Of a DNA stretch of 64,000 nucleotides, positions 33,269 through 42,100 are shown piece by piece. Below the pieces are notes generated by a model. That model did no database searches. It saw only the letters and a list, made by a program, of their open reading frames with translations, and was not told the DNA's origin. The stretch is taken from positions 34,749-98,748 of the forward strand of contig JAFULR010000005.1 in NCBI GenBank assembly GCA_017483195.1. The letters run 5' to 3'. The position numbers were made by a program, and so were the translations under genes. How positions within the stretch are numbered: position 1 is the stretch's first letter; each line of letters starts with the position of its first letter. Source of the stretch: Clostridia bacterium. Its GTDB lineage: Bacteria > Bacillota > Clostridia > Oscillospirales > CAG-272.

Positions 33269-35079
33269 TATAAGCCTTTATAATATTTTTCGATCAGTGC
33301 CGCCATCATCTTACGACGCTCAAGCAAAAATGTATCATAAGAAGACACGTCCATCGTATCAATATTTTTCGGAATACAGTTCTCTGCAAGATTGCTTACA
33401 AGAAGTTCAGCATCCGAGATGTTACCAAGAACGATTTCCTTCGTTTCACACTGTTCTTTTGCTCTTGTAAAATATACAAAAGGAGCATCGTCACTAATTG
33501 CTTTATTCACCTGAGTATCAAGATATATGTAGTTCGCAACCTGATTGTATTTTGTTTTGTTATCAACACCATTGCTCTTGAGATACGCACGAGGGAAGAT
33601 ATGATGAACATCGCCTGAAATTGTAACAAGATCAGATATTTTTGTGCCATTCATAAACATAGAGTTACAGTTCAAGTTAATTTGTGCAGCAATAAAAGTA
33701 TTGAAAGCTGGGCTATTAACCGACGATGTTTCGAGATTTTGTGGAAGCGTAATTGACCAAAATGTATCTGATAGCGAAGATGCCTCAACATCTGCAAAGA
33801 AATTCAAAAATCCTTTTTCAGCTATATTTCTCATATCTCTATCCATAACGGATTCAGGAGAACCTATGTAACGTTGAGTAAGTGTTGCCATAACAAACCA
33901 TTTTTGAACATAACGCTTAATCTGTGCGTTAGGAATTGTGGGGTCTTCAAGTAACATTAGATATAGTGTATAAGCAAAATCAAGAGTCATCGAAGAATTC
34001 AAAAGTTTATTTGATATAAAACCTGCACCCTTAATCGCCATTACAAACTGATCAAAATTATATTCGTTAATAAAATTCCGAATTCCATTCTCAAGCTTTT
34101 GATAGGAACTATCAACTATATCCTCACGATACTCTTTGGTTTCGAAATCTCTACCAGAAAGAAGGCTGACAAGGTCTGCAAGCTTTCCTCTGCGGAACTG
34201 ATGCATAAATGAAACGCGAAGCATATCACCGTAGTCGGGATCATATATATCGTCGTAATCCTTTGCAAGCCACTTGATTTTGTCCGCATAAATAGAACTC
34301 TGGAATTCTTTATCGCGTATCATCTGAGGATAGAATTCGGGTTTGGATGCGAGATGACAGAAATAGTCAACTGTTTTTCTAAGCATATTACCACTATGTT
34401 CAATATCTGCCGCCATTTTGGACATAACAAAGTCGGACTGACTAAGTGCAGTTCCCTTGGAGTTAATACGAATAAATATCTCGGTTACCTCGTCAATATC
34501 CAAAGAATGATTGAGTTCAATAACACCAATTTGACGATTGGCGATACCCTTAAGCTCGTTAACTGCTTTATTAACCTCGTTAGGTTTAACTCCTTCGTTT
34601 ACTGCACAGTATGTAATAGCAAAATCGAACGGATCAAAATTACTATCAAATACTACAGATATATCGGGAATCCATTTTTTATCTTTCAAATGCGAAGCAT
34701 CCTGAACAGCGAAACGTTTGGATGCATCGGTTGCAAGAGGATTGAATGCAATCTTAATTCTATCAAGATTAAAATCTTCGTCGAGGACTTCTCTGCCTGC
34801 AATTGCTGCCATAAGTGCAGTTACACGCTGCTGTCCATCAATCAAGACCTTCTTACCGTTTGCCTTTTCTCCATCCTTTGTCTGAACATCGGGATTTTTC
34901 CAAGTGATAATATATCCCGTAGGATATCCGTTATATAATGAATCAATCAGGTCTCTTACCTGACTTCTTTTCCAAACAAACGGACGCTGAATTTCGGGAA
35001 TTACAAAGTCATCGGCTTCGATTAATCCGAGTATCGCACTTATTGAATATTGCATTAGAGTAAATTTCTCGCCTGTCAT
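33268..35079 (-). CDS. DUF262/GmrSD-like restriction protein
   Basis: A 603-aa protein. The N-terminal DUF262 domain carries PEIQRPFVWKRSQVRDLI and VLIDGQQRVTAL (DGQQR motif, ~80-90), the ParB-like NTP-hydrolysing part. The C-terminal HNH-type nuclease domain has VHHIFPRAYL and YNQVANYIYLD (about 515-545). It resembles single-chain GmrSD-like type IV enzymes that cut modified DNA. The SD is GAGGAT. Genes downstream (TipAS) and upstream (MutT, 4-bp gap) are in the same operon. Confidence 0.88.
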   Translation of the reverse strand: MTGEKFTLMQYSISAILGLIEADDFVIPEIQRPFVWKRSQVRDLIDSLYNGYPTGYIITWKNPDVQTKDGEKANGKKVLIDGQQRVTALMAAIAGREVLDEDFNLDRIKIAFNPLATDASKRFAVQDASHLKDKKWIPDISVVFDSNFDPFDFAITYCAVNEGVKPNEVNKAVNELKGIANRQIGVIELNHSLDIDEVTEIFIRINSKGTALSQSDFVMSKMAADIEHSGNMLRKTVDYFCHLASKPEFYPQMIRDKEFQSSIYADKIKWLAKDYDDIYDPDYGDMLRVSFMHQFRRGKLADLVSLLSGRDFETKEYREDIVDSSYQKLENGIRNFINEYNFDQFVMAIKGAGFISNKLLNSSMTLDFAYTLYLMLLEDPTIPNAQIKRYVQKWFVMATLTQRYIGSPESVMDRDMRNIAEKGFLNFFADVEASSLSDTFWSITLPQNLETSSVNSPAFNTFIAAQINLNCNSMFMNGTKISDLVTISGDVHHIFPRAYLKSNGVDNKTKYNQVANYIYLDTQVNKAISDDAPFVYFTRAKEQCETKEIVLGNISDAELLVSNLAENCIPKNIDTMDVSSYDTFLLERRKMMAALIEKYYKGL

Positions 35080-35083
35080 ATTT

Positions 35084-35494
35084 TTATCCTCTTATTTCAA
35101 TTATTTTTTCTAATATTTCTTTATCCGCCGGGCAGAATTCGTAGTTTGGAATTTCGCCTGGGGTTATCCATTTTATATCTTTGTGCTCTAACTTTTGGGG
35201 CTCGCCTTCGGAGATGGTCGCATTGAACAATGTCAAATGCACCGTCAAGTCGGGGTATTCGTGCGTTACGTCCATAAATACGTCGCCGACCGAAATTGTC
35301 ACTGCAAGCTCTTCTCTGCACTCGCGGATGAGAGCTTGCTCTTTCGATTCTCCCAGCTCGACCTTGCCGCCAACAAACTCCCACAAAAGCCCTCTCGCCT
35401 TGTGGGCAGGACGTTGGCATATCATAAATTTATCATCTCTCCACACAAGTGCGGCCACTACTTCTGTTGCCATTTTTACTATATCACTCATCAT
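35084..35494 (-). CDS. MutT-like Nudix hydrolase
   Basis: A 136-aa Nudix enzyme of the 8-oxo-dGTPase type: FMICQRPAHKARGLLWEF at the substrate loop and the Nudix box running from GGKVELGES to RECREELAV. In Bacillota such proteins sanitise oxidised nucleotides. The first of two adjacent ATGs is annotated (35494); the second (35491) is equally possible. It overlaps the Fic gene by 11 nt. Confidence 0.9.
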   Translation of the reverse strand: MMSDIVKMATEVVAALVWRDDKFMICQRPAHKARGLLWEFVGGKVELGESKEQALIRECREELAVTISVGDVFMDVTHEYPDLTVHLTLFNATISEGEPQKLEHKDIKWITPGEIPNYEFCPADKEILEKIIEIRG

Positions 35495-36377
35495 GCTTTA
35501 TCCTATAATAATCCAATCTCAGCTTAAAATTATCCTGCGCAGAGATGCAGGTATCGATGAGATAACCGCGCTCGCGGGTCCATTCCTTGAGTCCGCGATA
35601 ATAGAAAAGCTTATGATTTTCATCGATTATGAACGGCACAATATCGTTCTTCAAGCACTCCTTAAACATAATCAATCGACCGACACGGCCGTTTCCGTCT
35701 TGGAAGGGGTGAATTTTCTCAAATCGCACGTGGAACTCGATTACATCCTCAAGCGTTACGTTTTCAAGCGAATTGTACCAAGTCAAAAGTGACTTAATTT
35801 CCTCTGCAACCTCTTCGGGCATCGTGGTGTCCATTCCGCCGACCTCATTGGGCAATCTCTTATATTCGCCCACCGCGAACCAATCCTTACGGCTGTCACT
35901 CGTGCCACTTTTAAGCAAATAATGAAGCTGCTTGATGATGGTCTCACTCAAGCTCGCATTTGCCTTGTCGATGATGAAATCAATGCAACGGAAGTGATTG
36001 GTCGTTTCAATGATATCGTCAACGCGTACCGCCTCGTCAACGATTCCGATGGTATTGGTTTCGTAAATATATCTCGTCTGATCGTGGGTCAGGCGGCTGC
36101 CCTCTATGTGATTGGAATTATACGTCAAATCAATTTGAACTCTATGATAAATGCCGCCGCGGAGCTTCGCCTTCTTCTCTTCCTTTAAAACGTCAAGCAA
36201 GGTATTTACGGCGTCATTTCTCTTCTTTCTGACAGGTTTCTCGGCATTATCAGGGATCTTCCAAGTCTTTCCCTCAAGGATCGCTCCCCCAACACGGCCT
36301 TCTGCGCAATAATTTCTCACCGCGCGCTCGGACACGCCCCACTTTTTTGCAATTTCATCTACTGTTGTATAGTTCAT
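35484..36377 (-). CDS. Fic-domain protein with N-terminal HTH
   Basis: A 297-aa protein. Residues ~1-45 form a MerR-like HTH (DEIAKKWGVSERAVRNYCAE). The inhibitory motif SNHIEGS is near residue 90 and the Fic motif HPFQDGNGRVGRL near 221, complete with catalytic His and the DGNGR loop. Fic enzymes transfer AMP or related groups to proteins; the internal inhibitory helix places it in the self-restrained class. The SD is GGAGATG. It is the first gene of the Fic-MutT-DUF262-TipAS operon. Confidence 0.93.
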   Translation of the reverse strand: MNYTTVDEIAKKWGVSERAVRNYCAEGRVGGAILEGKTWKIPDNAEKPVRKKRNDAVNTLLDVLKEEKKAKLRGGIYHRVQIDLTYNSNHIEGSRLTHDQTRYIYETNTIGIVDEAVRVDDIIETTNHFRCIDFIIDKANASLSETIIKQLHYLLKSGTSDSRKDWFAVGEYKRLPNEVGGMDTTMPEEVAEEIKSLLTWYNSLENVTLEDVIEFHVRFEKIHPFQDGNGRVGRLIMFKECLKNDIVPFIIDENHKLFYYRGLKEWTRERGYLIDTCISAQDNFKLRLDYYRIKHDE

Positions 36378-36420
36378 AACATCATCTCCATTATCTATCG
36401 GTAATATTATACCACATTAT

Positions 36421-36470
36421 CGGCAAATTATCAATATATTTTGTGAAATATTATTCAAGATATTTTGCCG
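36421..36470. promoter_or_regulatory. 50-bp AT-rich palindrome upstream of fic
   Basis: CGGCAAA at 36421 and TTTGCCG at 36470 are the perfect outer arms of an imperfect palindrome in the fic promoter region, 44-93 bp upstream of its ATG. The Fic protein has its own HTH, so autoregulation at this site is a reasonable guess. Confidence 0.45.
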
Positions 36471-36519
36471 CTAATAGTTTCACATATACCGATAAAATTT
36501 GGAAATAATAAAAAGCATA

Positions 36520-36548
36520 TTGACTTATTTGAAGCTAAATGGTATAAT
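36520..36548 (+). promoter_or_regulatory. Near-consensus + strand promoter without a downstream gene
   Basis: TTGACT (36520-36525), a 17-bp spacer and TATAAT (36543-36548). Downstream there is no convincing frame; transcription would run about 240 nt through a small hairpin (CAACTA/TAGTTG near 36608-36625) and the att-like repeat to the terminator at 36790. It may make a non-coding RNA or supply transcripts across the island end. Confidence 0.7.
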
Positions 36549-36743
36549 AAATTCAGAGATAAAATATGGGTTTTACCTCTATTTTCGTATCAACTAAACG
36601 TTACAACTAACTAAAATAGTTGCAACACAAATGTGACGAAAGTGGAGGCATATCCCACAAATTACGGTTATATTTTAATAAATATGGTTGTAATTTGATA
36701 AATAAATGGTGAATTTGCTCGTAAAGTGGTGAATATTAGCCCT

Positions 36744-36788
36744 TTGGGGTGGTAGAGGCCGCAAGTTCAAGTCTTGTCACTCAGACCA
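36744..36788 (+). repeat. Putative attR: 45-bp direct repeat resembling a tRNA 3' end
   Basis: Identical over 45 bases to 1180-1224, in the same orientation 35.6 kb away. It carries the same T-arm-like stem and CCA end and is followed at once by a terminator of unrelated sequence. With the integrase at the left end, the pair defines the boundaries of the first island. Confidence 0.75.
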
Positions 36789-36789
36789 A

Positions 36790-36820
36790 AAATCGGGAGT
36801 CGTAAGATTCCCGATTTTTC
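36790..36820 (+). terminator. Terminator directly after putative attR
   Basis: AATCGGGA pairs TCCCGATT and is followed by TTTCTTT, starting within three bases of the att-like CCA. Confidence 0.8.
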
Positions 36821-36871
36821 TTTATTTATCTCGTAAAATCTCTTGAAATCTCGCATTTTCGCAATATAATC

Positions 36872-36950
36872 AATGGGCTTGTCCTTCCCTGATTTGAGGG
36901 TTGAACAAGCCCATTTTTCGCCTTTGACCACATGTTTGACCACTTGCGGA
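36872..36950. repeat. Junction-repeat fragment with terminator hairpin
   Basis: AATGGGCTTGT pairs ACAAGCCCATT (36872-36915) with a T-run after it, then follows the motif TTGACCACATGTTTGACCAC (from about 36924) also found near 1046, 43864 and 48902. The rest of the junction unit, including the att-like end, is missing here. It is read as a remnant of another insertion or deletion at the same site. Confidence 0.6.
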
Positions 36951-36990
36951 GATTTTTACACTATTCTCGGCTATAAAAAGTGCAAAAATT

Positions 36991-37022
36991 GCACCTTCGT
37001 TTTTATGCGAAGGTGCATTTTT
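36991..37022. terminator. Terminator after AbiH
   Basis: GCACCTTCG pairs CGAAGGTGC (36991-36999 and 37008-37016), with T-rich sequence on both strands; it begins right after the AbiH stop. Confidence 0.8.
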
Positions 37023-37945
37023 TCAATCAGATGCCAGATCATAAAACTCGCTACTATGAAACATTTCGATTCTCTTTGGCGAAATTCCTTGAGATTTTAA
37101 TGCTTCAAACATATCACGCTTTTCATCTTTATCAAAATAGCAAACTCTCCATTTCAATTTCTTGCTCGTAATTTCGTCTAATAGTTTGAAATATGGCAAA
37201 TCCACACCCGCGATTGAATGACCGAGCACTATTACTTCATCGAATTTCTTTGTTACCAGTCTGTTTAATTTGTGCATATAATTTGATACATTCTTATACG
37301 TGGTTTGATAATAATCTTGTAAAACGTAACAGATGCTACTTTCTTTTTCATCGGCTTTAATAACAGCGTGATTTCTTCTTCCCTTAATATCTTCTATTCT
37401 ATTACTGTTGCCATGTCCAAGTATTGGATCGTCAGCATTATCCCGAAGCGAACCATGAATATGTATCACATTTTCTTCATTAATTCGATATGTTGTTTCC
37501 AAAACAGCTGTATAATTGAAGGTTACAAAATATCGTTATTAGAATTATCCAACTTTGATGTGAAACGATTAAGATCTCTAATTCTAATTGTTCTAACCCA
37601 CTGTTTTAAATATATTTCTAACTTTTTAATGTAATCAAATTGTTCTTCAAAGTAATCACGCAAAGTTCCTTCAATTCCTACATCTCCACTTTCAAGCCCC
37701 ATTTCAATGTGTGTTGCATCTTCTATTATGACATCTTCCCTTATATTTGCAAGATTTGTTTCCAATGCATTCCATAACAACTTCCCTTTTTGCTCATCTG
37801 TCATTCCTTGATAAATATCATAATTTTCCTCAAATGAAGAAAGAAAATCCGGATAATGCTGTGCAAGGTATGTTCTAAAATCCCAATATCGAGTAGGCAG
37901 ATTGTGAGCACGGTCAAAACCATTTCCAATTACATATAATCTCAT
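37023..37945 (-). pseudogene. AbiH-family abortive infection gene with a frameshift
   Basis: The first frame opens MRLYVIGNGFDRAHNLP, the AbiH hallmark, and ends at TAA 37523 after 140 codons. The second frame continues at once with FVTFNYTAVLETTYR and then VIHIHGS, the expected next AbiH motifs, to 37023. One extra T in the four-T run on the coding strand (AAAA at 37527-37530) would join them as NDIFVTFNY. Joined length is about 307 residues, normal for AbiH. This could be a true inactivating deletion, slippage-controlled expression or an assembly error. AbiH gives phage resistance in lactococci by an unknown mechanism. Confidence 0.85.
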
Positions 37946-37967
37946 TTTATAATCTCCCCAAAATCAA

Positions 37968-39002
37968 TCAACACTCCACCGCGACCTTGATCACTCCGTC
38001 GCGTTTATTTTCAAACAGCTAATACGCCTCGTCGATCTTCGAGAGCGGATAGATATGCGTGATCAGCGGCTCGGTATTGAGCTTGCCTTCGGCAATGAGC
38101 TTCAGCGTTTCCTCGCAATCGCAACCGTCAACGCCGCCTGTCTTGAAGGTCAGATTCTTGCCGTACATGTCCGGCAGAGGCAGAGTCTGCGCCTTATCGT
38201 ACAGAGCCACCACCGTGACGATCGCATTCGGGCGAGCGCACTGCCATGCAAGCTCAAAGGTGTTCTCTGCTCCGGCGACCTCAAGCACCACGTCTGCACC
38301 GCCGTGATCGCTGTTCTCGCGAACAAAATCAAGACATTCTTCGGGTGTAATTGTCAACACGTTTGAATAATGCTCATTTACAAACTTGATACGATTCTCG
38401 TCCGTCTCGCACACGATGATACGCTTGGGGTTCTTCAGCATCACACAAAGGAGCGTGCAGATTCCTGTGGGGCCTGCTCCGATGATGAGAACGGTATCGT
38501 CATCACGAATCTCGGAGATCTTCGCCGCCCAATATCCCGTGGCAAGAACATCGCCCACGAGCAGGGCTTGTCTATCGGTCACAATATCGGGAATCTTGTT
38601 CAGTCCCTGATCCGCAAACGGCACGCGAACATACTCTGCCTGACCGCCATCGATGCGGCAACCAAGCGCCCAACCGCCGTTTTTGTCAGTGCAGTTATTT
38701 ACGAACCCTTTCTTGCAGAAGAAGCACTCGCCACAGAAGGTTTCAACGTTGACCGTAACTCTGTCGCCGGGCTTTACGTGCGTAACCGCCGAGCCGACTT
38801 CTTCCACAATACCGACCATCTCATGACCGACCGTAATCCCCTCAACCGCTCTCGGCACGCTGCCGTGCTTAATATGTAAATCGCTCGAACAGATGCTGGC
38901 AAGCGTGACCTTGACAATTGCATCCCTCTCGTGCTGTATCGTAGGCTTTGGTTTCTCAACCAAGCCAAATTTTCCTTTTGATATGTATGTGTAGGTAAGC
39001 AT
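37968..39002 (-). pseudogene. Zinc alcohol dehydrogenase with premature stop near the C-terminus
   Basis: A medium-chain Zn-dependent dehydrogenase: GHEMVGIVEEVGSAV (catalytic Zn His-Glu), four structural-zinc Cys in the CGECFFCKKGFVNNC segment, and the NAD-binding IIGAGPTG. The frame stops at TAG 38019 after KIDEAY, but in the same frame the normal end LFENKRDGVIKVAVEC continues to TGA 37968. A single base change (probably GAG to TAG) thus removes the last 17 residues. The shortened protein might still fold. Full length would be 344 aa. It is metabolic cargo among defence genes. Confidence 0.85.
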
Positions 39003-39028
39003 AATTACCTCCTGAATTTCGATACCTT

Positions 39029-39072
39029 ATTATACCATAATTTTCGTCCTTTTTCAACCGCAATATATGAAC
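39029..39072 (+). repeat. 44-bp direct repeat flanking the 1505-aa gene, copy A
   Basis: Similar to 43701-43744 (shared ATTATACCA, CGTCCTTTTTCAACCG and TATGAAC) in the same orientation. The two copies bracket the sacsin-like gene exactly, suggesting that the gene was inserted as a unit or that both copies are separate transcript ends of one kind. Confidence 0.6.
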
Positions 39073-39146
39073 GATTAAGGCGGCAACCGCAAATTGCGAT
39101 TACCGCCTCTGTTTTGGTTATGTGGTTTTTAACAAGTAATAAATTT

Positions 39147-42100
39147 CTATTCTTCAACCTGTTCATTCGCCGTAGCGCGAATTCTAAATTCACTATTCTC
39201 GACAGCAAACTTGCTATTATTAAAGAAAGTTTCTTCTTCGCCGAGTAACAACAGATTACCCAATTCATATGGGATAGTCGGCTGTTTGTCAACGATACGA
39301 ACATACCATATCTCATATTCTTCCGCATGCTGTTCTGCAAATTCCAACTCGTTTTTGGTTAAAACGAATTCAACATTTTCAGAGGTTGAACCCTTAACCT
39401 CAACATAATGCTTTTTACCACGCTCGTCGGAATACCAAATATCATAACCCAAGCTATCATCGCCGCCTTCATTTTCATGTGCGCGGTATCCGTTACCTGA
39501 AACCCAAACGACAGATCCCTTTGAGCCTATACGAGTGCGAAGAGTATGATAAACCTTGCTTTCTGCTATAAATCCATTTTCTTCCTTGGATTTGGTGGTG
39601 GTCGAATCATACGTTCCACCTTTCTTTTTAGATCCAACGGTTTTTCTTGTTGTAGTACTTAATGCAGACAATCCAACTTTTTTGCTTTCAGCATTTGTGT
39701 TGGAAGCAATTTGAGCATTGATCTCATCATAGTTCACCTCGACCTTCGGTGCAGGCGGAGTAGTTACTATTGAAGTAGCTGTAGGAGCTTCTTGTGACTC
39801 ATCAATCAGTTTTTTTAACAATTCATCAAGACTTCCTTCTATGCCATTTAACACAGATACCGAAACGCCAAAATTATTTTCGAAGATTTTTTCAAGCTGT
39901 GCATCTACTGAATTAGTGGCTACTAAAGTTAATTCATCGTAGTTTTGCTTCGCTACCTCAAAATCAAACTTTGTTTTTATCCTTCCAGATCTTACAAGTG
40001 AATATATAAAATACTTTTCTCTGTATTTTTGCTTGATTTGACGAAGTTCTTCTTTATAATACGGCTGCAAATCAATACTTTCAAATGCGTATTGGTTATA
40101 GTGTTCGACATTGATTCCGAGCTTCTTGAACAGCTTGATAATACAAGGACAGTTTGAGAAACAGTTTAGGTTGTTGTAATCAAAGTCGATCATTAAATCA
40201 GTGTATTGGCTTTGATCAATCTTTTCTACGCCTAAAGCATTTTCAATAGCATTCCAAAACTCTATTTTTCTGTCAATTTGTTCAGAGAATTTTGCTTTTG
40301 CCAAATTGACAGTTGACAAATCATCATCGCCATTTTCAATAAAGTATTCTTCCGCTTCCTTTGTCGATTTGCATGCGAGAATTATCAAGAACGCATCCTT
40401 GTCGCCATCAACATCAAGAATTGTTGTAATCACTTCTGCAACAGCACCTCTGAATTTAACACTTTCTTTCAGCTCGTTGATGCTCCTGATATGCATAGGA
40501 ATTTTTATATAAGCAACTCTATCTTTGTAAATAAGCTCGTAATCCTGTAGCATGCCTTGTTGCTGATCATCACCAATTTTATATAGAGATAAAGCTTCTT
40601 TGACGAGGATTATCTTCGCTGATCTCAAAGCGTAAAACTCTTTATTTTTACTGTCAACGGCTATTCGCTTAGCATAGATATACGGTAAACTTCTTTGGAA
40701 TTCTTTTTGGTACGCCACATTCAAATCGTGTTCTTCATACACAACCTGTATTTCGCTTGTTGCTTGAATCGGTTGCACGCAGAACATCTTTTGAATTTTA
40801 GAAGCCCCGGCTCTCTTTCCAAGAACCAATAGAGGATAATTTTTCAGTATATCTTCACTATAGATTTTTTTATCGACATAATATACATCCCTGACAGGAA
40901 GATATACATATTCACCATTAAGCTCGGCTAAAACACCTCCTTCGGATTTGAATTTTTCGTACATTGGATTGTTATTAATCAAGCCACCTATCGTTTCCGC
41001 TTTGTATTTCAAATTTAATTTTGTATATATTTGTTTGGTAACAGTAGGCTCTGCTTTGTTCGTATATAACCCAAGCAAAATTTCATAAATTTTTTGTGGA
41101 GCAAGATCTACAACATCTTCAACGATACCAAGCTTTTCAAACAATAGGTCTATTTCTTTTCTGCTTTTTCCGCTCTTGTCGATGAGCTTAACATAATCAA
41201 TATCCAATACTTCGACAATTGGGGAGAGTTTGTGCGCAAACAAAGTACAGTTTCCAACCTCAACTTTTTGTTTGCTTAATGTGGGTAACCATTTCGCTTC
41301 AGTAAATATTTTTCTGAGCCAAGAAGCCATATAATTCTTTCTAACTTCACGGGAATATTGAACGCGAGGGGGTCTTCCCTTCATTACCGCGGCATCACTA
41401 ATTTCGTTTTCACTCATTACAGCTTCGTACAATTCGCCATCACACAACAGCCAACAAATTATATCGTAAAAATCTGCCCCTCCAAGTATTTCATCAATGC
41501 CTTTAATACTTGAAACGATTATTTCTTTTCCCCACTGAGAGAAATAAGAGACATGATTGAAACGCTCATTTCTATTATCAAAGAAATATGGATGCTTTTG
41601 AGAATTGTATTTTATGTATGCATTCTCTTCCTGATAATCTAATTTTACAGTTTCAATCGCAGGATATTGTTTGATTCCAAGAGCGTAAATAAAGGTTTTT
41701 ACATCTTCGATATTTTTATCACTCAGCCCAATTTGTTCTAATGCACCTACATATATCGTATTTTCCAAGAACGATGTCAATCGTTCTCCCAACTCGTTGC
41801 CATATTCTTTTCCTATATAGCATTTTGAGATACCGACTATTTCGTTATTTCTTGATACAATACGGATATCGGTGTTACCAAATCCGCTTGGAAAGGATCG
41901 ATTATTCTGCTCCCAATATTCGTAAAGCCAAGCAAGTGTTCCTTTGGTTTTTTCTAAATCTTCCTTGCTTTGAGAAACAAGTTCTGCCAATACTCTGTTA
42001 AAGGAATACTCCACTACATTAAAAGATTTCAGCTTATCGGTTAAGTTTCTACCTTGCGTGCGAAGGCGTTTTGACAGTGTCGTTTCCAATTCGGGATTGA

